Source: Ruminococcus sp.
Lineage (GTDB): Bacteria > Bacillota > Clostridia > Oscillospirales > Ruminococcaceae
Length of the DNA stretch: 64,000 bases
Direction of reading: 5' to 3'
Assembly (NCBI GenBank): GCA_017441505.1
Contig: JAFRXL010000043.1
Span: 1-64,000, forward strand
Under the pieces are notes generated by a model that did not search any database, was not told where the DNA came from, and saw only the letters and a program-made list of their open reading frames with translations. The stretch's first letter is position 1, and every line of letters starts with the position of its first letter. Below are positions 45,377-52,259 of this stretch, one piece after another. A program made the position numbers and the translations under genes.

Positions 45377-46013
45377 AAGGAAAGTAAACTCAAAAGGAGT
45401 TTTTATATTTGTATTTCTTGTGTTCACTATTTCAGCGGTAATATTCATCACGTCAAGGGTCGACAGAGCTATACGCACTCCGGCACAGATGCGAGCAGAA
45501 CAATTCGCCGAGAAGACTGCAAACGAGGTGATCTACACGGCAGTTTCCGACTATCTTAGTGAGAACAACGTGTCCTATTCCGACTTTGCGGCTGTTTTGT
45601 ATAATAATGGAAAAGTCAGCTCGATAGAGGCGATAACGCCTAATATCAACAAAATCCAGTCAGAGCTTACATTGGATATTGACAGTAAACTGCAAGAGTC
45701 CGCTGATTCATTCTGCACTATACCTCTTGGCTCGTTATCGGACTCTTATTTGTTTGCAGGGAAAGGTCCGAAATTGAAGATACGGATATGCCCTGCCGGA
45801 CACGCATCAGTTAGATTAAAAAGCGACTTCACGTCAGCCGGCAACAATCAGACAAGCCACAGAATCTCCGCTATTATAGAGGCTGACATGATTTCATCCA
45901 TACCGCTTTATTCTTTCAGAACTAAAGTCAGCTTTGAGTTTGTGATAGCCGAAAATATCATAGTAGGGGATGTGCCGATGTTCAGCCATGCAGCGTGGAA
46001 TTGTCTCAGGTAG
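45360..46013 (+). CDS. YunB-like sporulation protein
   Basis: This encodes 217 residues if started at TTG 45360; a stop lies in frame just upstream and there is no good ribosome site at that TTG. A single N-terminal transmembrane helix (GVFIFVFLVFTISAVIFI, ~12-30) is followed by an extracytoplasmic domain typical of YunB: ANEVIYTAVSDYL, then VSSIEAITPNINKIQSEL and IPLGSLSDSYLFAGKGPKLKIR. YunB is required for normal spore formation in Bacillus. Confidence 0.85.
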   Translation: MRRHTKRKVNSKGVFIFVFLVFTISAVIFITSRVDRAIRTPAQMRAEQFAEKTANEVIYTAVSDYLSENNVSYSDFAAVLYNNGKVSSIEAITPNINKIQSELTLDIDSKLQESADSFCTIPLGSLSDSYLFAGKGPKLKIRICPAGHASVRLKSDFTSAGNNQTSHRISAIIEADMISSIPLYSFRTKVSFEFVIAENIIVGDVPMFSHAAWNCLR

Positions 46014-46016
46014 GAC

Positions 46017-46655
46017 TTATTTGCGTCCCTCGGCACATATCCATTTTTCTCCGGACTTTGTGTGTATCTTTACATTTTTGAATCCGGCATTTTCAAGGAG
46101 AGTTCTGAATTCCTCTGGAGTCGGATTGAAAAGGTCGAACTTTCTGATTCCCTCAATATCAGCTTCGTCAAGCTCAGCACCGCCGTGAATGTCAGCTACT
46201 ATCAGGAATATTCCTCCGGCAGAAAGAACTCTGAATACCTCTTTCAGATTTTCAGCAGGAGCAGGCCAGAAGTAAAAACTCTCGACAGTAATTATTTTGT
46301 CAAAGCTGTTATCAGGAAAGGGGAGGGCTTCAACAGAAGCTTCTACTACGTCCATTTTTCCGGAGCTGATAATTTTTTCATTACGTTCTGTACTCATTTT
46401 AACGGAAAGTTCAGAATAATCAGCACCGGTAAGGTGACCGGATGTTACTTTTTCTGCCATCCTGTTAAGAGTTTCACCGCCGCCGCAGCCTATATCAAGG
46501 ATGCGGTCATTTTCATGTATATCGAGAAAATCGAGTGCCCAGCCTGTTACGGCATAGTGACGTTCATTCATGCCGTTTAGCATTTCAGCTCCGGCTTCGC
46601 CATGAGGCTTTCTTGGATTTCCAAGTTCTGTTATTGACTTTTTCTCACTGCTCAT
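46017..46655 (-). CDS. Class I SAM-dependent methyltransferase
   Basis: This encodes 212 residues from ATG 46655 (AGGAGG upstream). The SAM motif is ILDIGCGGGETLNRM, then GADYSELSV, ALPFPDNSFDKIITVESFYFW and VLSAGGIFLIV. The last ~50 residues are a small C-terminal extension. The substrate is unknown. It ends four bases from the YunB-like gene on the other strand. Confidence 0.88.
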   Translation of the reverse strand: MSSEKKSITELGNPRKPHGEAGAEMLNGMNERHYAVTGWALDFLDIHENDRILDIGCGGGETLNRMAEKVTSGHLTGADYSELSVKMSTERNEKIISSGKMDVVEASVEALPFPDNSFDKIITVESFYFWPAPAENLKEVFRVLSAGGIFLIVADIHGGAELDEADIEGIRKFDLFNPTPEEFRTLLENAGFKNVKIHTKSGEKWICAEGRK

Positions 46656-46681
46656 AAGTATCCTCCTAAATTTCAAATGAA

Positions 46682-46704
46682 AAAGCGGCGGTTATCCGCC
46701 GCTT
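46682..46704 (-). terminator. Terminator after glmS
   Basis: AAGCGGCGG - TTAT - CCGCCGCTT, just after the glmS stop on the minus strand, leading into TTTTTCATTT. Confidence 0.8.
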
Positions 46705-46708
46705 GATT

Positions 46709-48547
46709 TTATTCAACAGTTACGCTTTTTGCGAGATTTCTCGGTTTATCTACGTCATACCCCTTTGCTACAGATACATAATATCCAAGGAGCTGGAGCG
46801 GTATAACTGCAAGACTTCCTGCGAAGTGGCTGTCAGTCTGAGGAATATACACTGTGAAATCAGCTGTATCTTCCATACTGTAGTTACCGTAAGTAGTCAG
46901 TCCCATAAGAGATGCACCACGGCTCTTTACTTCGACCATATTGCTGACAGTCTTTTCATAAAGATCCTGCTGAGTAAGTACACTTATTACTAATATACCG
47001 TCCTCAATAAGGCTTATCGGACCGTGTTTCAGCTCACCGGCAGCATATGCCTCGGAGTGGATATAGCTTATCTCCTTCATTTTAAGGCTGCCTTCAAGAC
47101 TAATTGCGTAGTCGATACCTCTACCGATGAAGAAAGCGTCCTTAGCATTTGCAAGTTTATTTGAGAACCACTGTATACGCTCTTTATCCTCAAGGATCTT
47201 CTCTATTTTGTCGGGGATAGTATAAAGCTCTTTGAGCATTTCTCCGCACTTTTCTTCTGTCATTTCACCTCTTGCAACTGCAAACTGCATAGCAAGGAGG
47301 TAACCTGCTATAAGCTGAGTGCTGTAGGCTTTTGTAGTAGCAACAGAGATCTCCGGACCTGCAAGTGTATAGAATACATTATCAGCTTCACGAGCGATAG
47401 ATGAACCTACAACATTTACGATACCAAGAGTCTTTATGCCCTTTTCTTTAGCTTCTCTGAGAGCTGCAAGGCTGTCAGCGGTCTCACCGGACTGGCTTAT
47501 AATTATTACAAGACTGTCTTTTGCAAGCGACATTTTTCTGTATCGGAATTCAGAAGCAAGCTCAACTCTTACAGATATAGAAGTAAGGTCCTCTATTACG
47601 TACTGAACTGCCATACCAACGTGATAAGCTGAACCGCAGGCTACAATATATATCTGGCTGATATTCTTCATAGCTTCATCATCGAGACCTATCTCGCTGA
47701 AATCGATCTTACCGTCCTTGACAACGGAGTTTATAGTATCTCTTACAACCTTTGGCTGTTCGTGTATCTCTTTGAGCATGAAATGTTCGTAACCGCCCTT
47801 TTCGGCAGCTTCTGCATCCCATTTTATCTCAGTTAATTCCTTTTTAATTTCCTCACGGTCGATGTTATAGAATGTGGCATTGCCTTTCTGGAGACGAGCT
47901 ATCTCTCTGTTGCCGATGTAATACACATTTCTTGTGTATTTGAGTATAGCCGGTACATCGGAAGCAACATATGTCTCGCCGTTAGTAACACCGATTATCA
48001 TTGGGCTGTCCTTACGGGCTGTGTATATTTCGCCGGGATGATCCTTGAACATTACACAGAGAGCGTAAGAGCCTCTGATCCTTATCATAGCTCTTGCGAT
48101 TGAGTCAACAGGACCAAGACCGTACTTCTTGAAATAGTAGTCTATGAGCTTTACAGCAACCTCTGTATCGGTCTGGGACTTGAATTCATAGCCGCTTTTT
48201 ACAAGCTTTTCCTTGAGTTCCTGATAATTTTCGATAATACCGTTATGAACTGCTACTACGTTCTCATCGTCACTGCTGTGAGGATGAGCATTAAGTGTAG
48301 ACGGCTCGCCATGAGTTGCCCATCTTGTATGACCTATACCGCAGTCACCTTTTACAGCATCTCCGTTGTTAGTCATTTCTTTAAGTACCTTGAGTTTGCC
48401 TTTAGCCTTTACAACCTCGATCTCGCCGTCACCGTCACGTACAGCGATACCGGCGGAGTCATAGCCTCTGTATTCAAGTTTTGAAAGACCGTCAAGCAAT
48501 ATCGGAGCAGCCTGTGCAACTCCTGTAAAGCCAACTATTCCACACAT
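46709..48547 (-). CDS. glmS: Glutamine-fructose-6-phosphate aminotransferase
   Basis: This encodes 612 residues. The N-terminal nucleophile Cys2 follows Met (MCGIVGFTG), and the glutaminase domain has GIGHTRWATHGEPS. Two SIS domains follow (IIISQSGETADSLAALREA and the C-terminal AGELKHGPISLIEDG). It makes glucosamine-6-phosphate for cell wall synthesis. ATG 48547 has GGAGG upstream. I find no glmS ribozyme in the ~100-bp upstream region. Confidence 0.97.
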   Translation of the reverse strand: MCGIVGFTGVAQAAPILLDGLSKLEYRGYDSAGIAVRDGDGEIEVVKAKGKLKVLKEMTNNGDAVKGDCGIGHTRWATHGEPSTLNAHPHSSDDENVVAVHNGIIENYQELKEKLVKSGYEFKSQTDTEVAVKLIDYYFKKYGLGPVDSIARAMIRIRGSYALCVMFKDHPGEIYTARKDSPMIIGVTNGETYVASDVPAILKYTRNVYYIGNREIARLQKGNATFYNIDREEIKKELTEIKWDAEAAEKGGYEHFMLKEIHEQPKVVRDTINSVVKDGKIDFSEIGLDDEAMKNISQIYIVACGSAYHVGMAVQYVIEDLTSISVRVELASEFRYRKMSLAKDSLVIIISQSGETADSLAALREAKEKGIKTLGIVNVVGSSIAREADNVFYTLAGPEISVATTKAYSTQLIAGYLLAMQFAVARGEMTEEKCGEMLKELYTIPDKIEKILEDKERIQWFSNKLANAKDAFFIGRGIDYAISLEGSLKMKEISYIHSEAYAAGELKHGPISLIEDGILVISVLTQQDLYEKTVSNMVEVKSRGASLMGLTTYGNYSMEDTADFTVYIPQTDSHFAGSLAVIPLQLLGYYVSVAKGYDVDKPRNLAKSVTVE

Positions 48548-48650
48548 ATATTTTCCTCCAAATAAATTAGAATTATTGTTTAGATTATAAAAAAAGAACA
48601 ATTTAATTATACACTAAACAGTATATGATTGTCAATATGAATTATTTTAA

Positions 48651-49121
48651 TTAAGAAGATCTTTTTGTTTTTTGAACTTCTTTTCTCAGGAAAGTATCTT
48701 CTGATATATTTACCTTAAAGCTGTTTTCTTTTTTATAATCAGAAGCCGAACTCTTCTGATGAACACTTTTTAGCTGTGCCCACATTGAACCCACTACTAC
48801 ACCAGCAATAATCAGTCCTATGGCAATACAAATCAACACTGTCACTACAATGCCACCGCCTTTTTTTGAACTTTTAGAGCTTTCAGAATCTTCATTGTCC
48901 TTATCTTCCTCAACCTCGAACTCGTCAACTTTGTCAAATGAATCCTCGTCATCATAGAGGTAGTCATCTTCAAATAATTCATCATAGTCGAGGTCTTCTT
49001 CGTAAGCTGCACAAGATTCGCTTATATCATATAATTTGCATTTTGCTTCGCTTGAAAATAAAGGCACTGAAAACAAAAGCAATGCAGAAATAAATGAAAT
49101 TGAGATTTTTTTGACATTCAT
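48651..49121 (-). CDS. Secreted/membrane protein with acidic ectodomain (YdjH-like position)
   Basis: This encodes 156 residues. A signal peptide (SISFISALLLFSVPLFSSEA), an Asp/Glu-rich stretch (~40-75), a Ser/Lys linker, a transmembrane helix (GGIVVTVLICIAIGLIIAGVVVG, ~95-118) and a basic tail are visible. No Cys-rich or enzyme motif is present. As the last gene of the three-gene unit its layout (signal-acid-TM) parallels YdjH of the Bacillus pspA-ydjGHI operon. Confidence 0.7.
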   Translation of the reverse strand: MNVKKISISFISALLLFSVPLFSSEAKCKLYDISESCAAYEEDLDYDELFEDDYLYDDEDSFDKVDEFEVEEDKDNEDSESSKSSKKGGGIVVTVLICIAIGLIIAGVVVGSMWAQLKSVHQKSSASDYKKENSFKVNISEDTFLRKEVQKTKRSS

Positions 49122-49134
49122 CTCCGGAACCTCC

Positions 49135-50220
49135 TTACATCATACCAAATAAATATGATAGACCAAGGAGTACAGCTGTACTTATTGCAGCAGTTGTAAA
49201 GAAGTATTTAATGGCAGTATTCTTATCAGCAGGAAGGTTTCCGACCATTCTGCCAGTCTGACCATTCATTGCAAATGTATATTTATTGCCTTGCCATGTT
49301 GTGTTGAGTATCCATACCGGATACAGAACATATTTTACCTTTCCGTTTTGCAGATTGATATTTTCAATCTCTGTATTTACCGTGTCATAGTTTTTGACAG
49401 TCTGCCTGAAAGCTTCTGAAACGCTTTTTTTCATTCTGTCATTGGCTCTTGGGAGACTGTCCTTATCAGATACATCGTATTTATCGGCAAGGTATCCGGA
49501 AAGATAGGCTGTTTTGAACTCTACAGCGTCCTTAAAATCAAAAGGCTCGATAGACTCCATAAGGTCGTCAGGCATTTTTGACGAGCCGTCGACAGGTACG
49601 TTTTCAAAAGCAAGAGTTCCTGCTCTTGCAACTGAATAGTAGCTTGACTCTACATAGTTATAAGAGCTGTCGCTCCACCTTTTTTTCTTGATAGCTTTGT
49701 AACGCATACTCGCATCTGCATCCGCATCAAAAAGCCATACCGGAACATAAACTCCCTTTATCTCATCAATATGATTTTCCTCACGGAAGACTTTAGGCAG
49801 GAGTTTTTTTCCGTCAAGATGCTTGTTGTAGGCTTCTTTAGCAGATTTTTTGTCGAGCTTGAACGGGATTATGAAATCTGGTTTCAGGTCGCCGGAAAAA
49901 GTTCCGGACATTACGATAGGAGCATCACAATAAGGGCAGCTCGAAGCACCTGTGGTAGCGTCAGCGATGATCTCAGCACCGCATGACTGACAGTGGTAAA
50001 CGTTCATACCGTTTGTCTCGCCGGAAGCCCATTCTCCGCCGGCAGAAGCTTCAAGCTGACCATTGGCGGCGGATGCCGCAGCGAGCTCTTCGTTATATTT
50101 CTGAACAGTTTCTACATCAAATTCAGATTCACAAAACGGACACTTCATATTCTGAGTTCCGCTGTTAAATTCAAGCTTTCCCGCACAGCACGGGCATTTG
50201 TATTCAATTAATTCAGACAT
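49135..50220 (-). CDS. Zinc-ribbon protein with C-terminal transmembrane helix (YdjG-like)
   Basis: This encodes 361 residues. The N-terminus has two zinc ribbons: ECPCCAGKL-type (YKCPCCAGKLEFN ... MKCPFCESEF) and a second HCQSCGAEIIADA ... CPYCDAP. A central globular domain (DFIIPFKLDKKSAKEAY, GVYVPVWLFDADADA) follows, ending in a transmembrane helix (TAAISTAVLLGLSYLFG). This is the layout of Bacillus YdjG. It is adjacent to the SPFH gene. Confidence 0.85.
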   Translation of the reverse strand: MSELIEYKCPCCAGKLEFNSGTQNMKCPFCESEFDVETVQKYNEELAAASAANGQLEASAGGEWASGETNGMNVYHCQSCGAEIIADATTGASSCPYCDAPIVMSGTFSGDLKPDFIIPFKLDKKSAKEAYNKHLDGKKLLPKVFREENHIDEIKGVYVPVWLFDADADASMRYKAIKKKRWSDSSYNYVESSYYSVARAGTLAFENVPVDGSSKMPDDLMESIEPFDFKDAVEFKTAYLSGYLADKYDVSDKDSLPRANDRMKKSVSEAFRQTVKNYDTVNTEIENINLQNGKVKYVLYPVWILNTTWQGNKYTFAMNGQTGRMVGNLPADKNTAIKYFFTTAAISTAVLLGLSYLFGMM

Positions 50221-50295
50221 ATTTTCACCCCTTGTGAAATATATAAAATTCGGTGCAGCTTCATCAGCCGACGAGCTGCACCGATATAAAAGTAA

Positions 50296-51729
50296 TTACT
50301 TCACAATATCAGAATCATCAAAAGGATCTCCGCACTCAGCACAGAACTTAGGAGGATTGAATGGATCCTCAGGCTCCCAACCGCACTTATCACAGCGATA
50401 GAGAGGAGCTCCTGCCGGCTTTGGCTTACCGCACTCAGCACAGAATTTACCCTTATTTATAGCACCGCATGAGCAAACCCAGCCTTCCGGAGCTGCATCA
50501 GCCGGCTTTGGTTTACCGCAGTTGTTACAGAATTTACCTGTATTATCAGCTCCGCATGAACACTTCCAGGTGCTTACAGGTGCCGGCTTTGGTTTGCCGC
50601 AGTTATTGCAGAACTTACCTGTATTAGCAGTGCCGCATTCACAGTTCCAGCTGCCTGCTGCTGCAGCCGGAGCAGGATTTCCTGCTGCATTTGGAGATGT
50701 TGTAGCACCAACAGCTCCCTGCTGTGCTCCCATATTGAAGAGACCCTGAGCGTTCATTCCGCCCATCTGATTTGCCATGCCCATACCGAATAATCCCATA
50801 GCAGCACCATTAGGATTGTTTGCAGCGTTCTGCATAGCCTGTGCCTGAGCTTCAACAAGTGTAGCAGCGGCATTAGTTGGATTTGTATTCCAGGCTCTGT
50901 CCTCAAATTCCTGGATACGCTTAGTATCTTCAGCGGAGATAGTAGCTGAATTGATAGCGACCTTCTCGATCTGAAGACCTCTTCTTTCTTTCCAGTCAGA
51001 AGTAAGCTCAGTTTCTATAGCATCCTTGACTTCTCTCTGTCTTCCGGGGAGTTCATCGTATCTTATACCGCTTGCAGAGATCTTAGCGAATGCAGGCTGG
51101 AGTGAATCAAGGAATTCACTCTTGAGCTGTCCGTCGAGCTCTGAACGGGAATAGCTGGAAGATACGTTTCCGCAGACATTTGCGTAGAAAAGTACAGGGT
51201 CTGCGATCTTGTATGAATAGATACCATTGCAGCGTACTCCGACAGTAAAGCTTCTGTTAAGATCCTGGTATGTAACTCTGAAAGGAACAGGATTCTGTGT
51301 ACCGAACTTGTTATCGAGGAGTTCCTTCATGTTGAAGTAATAGATCCTCTGATCCTTTGCTGCGTCACCGCCGTGCTTGATACGATCCCACATTTCTTTA
51401 AATGTGTTTTTCAGTCCGGCACCGAAAGTGCTGGAGAAGAAGCTTGGTGATGTACCAGTGTCATATTTATATACACCAGGAGCAGTAGCGATCTCAGTAA
51501 CAACGCCCTGATCTATCATGATCATTGCCTGTCCCTCGTGAACCACGATACCGCTTCCGTCAGAAATAACGTTTTCATTACCCTTCTTATTTGATGAATG
51601 TTTTCCGAGTTGTTTTTTTCCTCTTACTACGAGCACATCAGTTGGAATAGAATCACAAACGAAGAATTCCTCCCATGTATCTGCAAGTGTAGTGGCTGCT
51701 CCGACAAGTGCTGCCTGAATAAGACCCAT
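50296..51729 (-). CDS. SPFH/YdjI-like protein with C-terminal zinc ribbons
   Basis: This encodes 477 residues from ATG 51729. The N-terminal SPFH/'virion core' domain is visible (TDVLVVRGKKQLGKHSSN, GQAMIMIDQGVVTEI, then a coiled region with VKDAIETELTSDWKERRGLQIEKVAI). A Gly/Ala/Met-rich linker follows. Then come three zinc ribbons of the type W-x-CSCG-x-x-N-x-GKFC-x-x-CGKPKP and a fourth rubredoxin-like one at the end. It matches YdjI of the phage-shock-like pspA-ydjGHI operon in Bacillus, where it binds membranes with YdjG; a PspA gene is not seen here. Confidence 0.85.
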   Translation of the reverse strand: MGLIQAALVGAATTLADTWEEFFVCDSIPTDVLVVRGKKQLGKHSSNKKGNENVISDGSGIVVHEGQAMIMIDQGVVTEIATAPGVYKYDTGTSPSFFSSTFGAGLKNTFKEMWDRIKHGGDAAKDQRIYYFNMKELLDNKFGTQNPVPFRVTYQDLNRSFTVGVRCNGIYSYKIADPVLFYANVCGNVSSSYSRSELDGQLKSEFLDSLQPAFAKISASGIRYDELPGRQREVKDAIETELTSDWKERRGLQIEKVAINSATISAEDTKRIQEFEDRAWNTNPTNAAATLVEAQAQAMQNAANNPNGAAMGLFGMGMANQMGGMNAQGLFNMGAQQGAVGATTSPNAAGNPAPAAAAGSWNCECGTANTGKFCNNCGKPKPAPVSTWKCSCGADNTGKFCNNCGKPKPADAAPEGWVCSCGAINKGKFCAECGKPKPAGAPLYRCDKCGWEPEDPFNPPKFCAECGDPFDDSDIVK

Positions 51730-51917
51730 AACTAAGACTCCTTTCGGGATTATCCCTATAAAATGTATTGTCTGGAAATATTTTCCATGAACATTACGCC
51801 GGTCCCCGACCGACATAATGTAATTATAACATATTTCGATTAAAAATGCATTACTTTTTCGGCAATTTTTATTCTTTTATAAATATTTTTTTGTTTTAAC
51901 AATATCGACTCAGAGTA

Positions 51918-52259
51918 TTATTCCCATTCTTTCCATATTTCAGGACAGTATCCGATAGTTGCTTTTTTACCGTTGCGGACTACCGGAGTTGCGATTATCT
52001 GAGGATTTTCGATCATTTTTTCTTCCTTATCCGATTCAGTAAGGTAATTGAGCAAAGTAAGCAGTTCCTTGTCCTTAGCTTTTTCGTTTATCAGTTTATC
52101 ACAGCCTCCGACAGCCTGCTTCACGCTGTTGAACTCGCCCTTGCTCATGCCTTTTTCTTTCATATCGATGAACTGATATTTAACTCCACGTTCCTTGAAG
52201 TATCTTTCAGCTTTTTTGGTATCAAAGCATTTTTTAGTACCAAATATCTGTATATTCAT
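51918..52259 (-). CDS. ArsC/Spx-family protein
   Basis: This encodes 113 residues. The thioredoxin-like fold starts MNIQIFGTKKCFDTKKAERYF, with a single Cys in the KKCFDTKK motif and P-x-VRNGKKATIGYCPE (the cis-Pro and RNG loop). It lies between Spx-like regulators (which have C-x-x-C) and arsenate reductases (one Cys); the role cannot be decided here. It is coupled to the GH3 gene upstream by an ATGA overlap. Confidence 0.85.
   Translation of the reverse strand: MNIQIFGTKKCFDTKKAERYFKERGVKYQFIDMKEKGMSKGEFNSVKQAVGGCDKLINEKAKDKELLTLLNYLTESDKEEKMIENPQIIATPVVRNGKKATIGYCPEIWKEWE

Noticed and set aside
46062-46580. 172-residue plus-strand frame opposite the SAM methyltransferase
   Set aside because: It is the antisense shadow of a gene with clear SAM motifs.
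48548-48650. glmS ribozyme upstream of glmS
   Set aside because: The ~100-bp upstream region is AT-rich and too short to hold the ribozyme core; no matching motifs were found.
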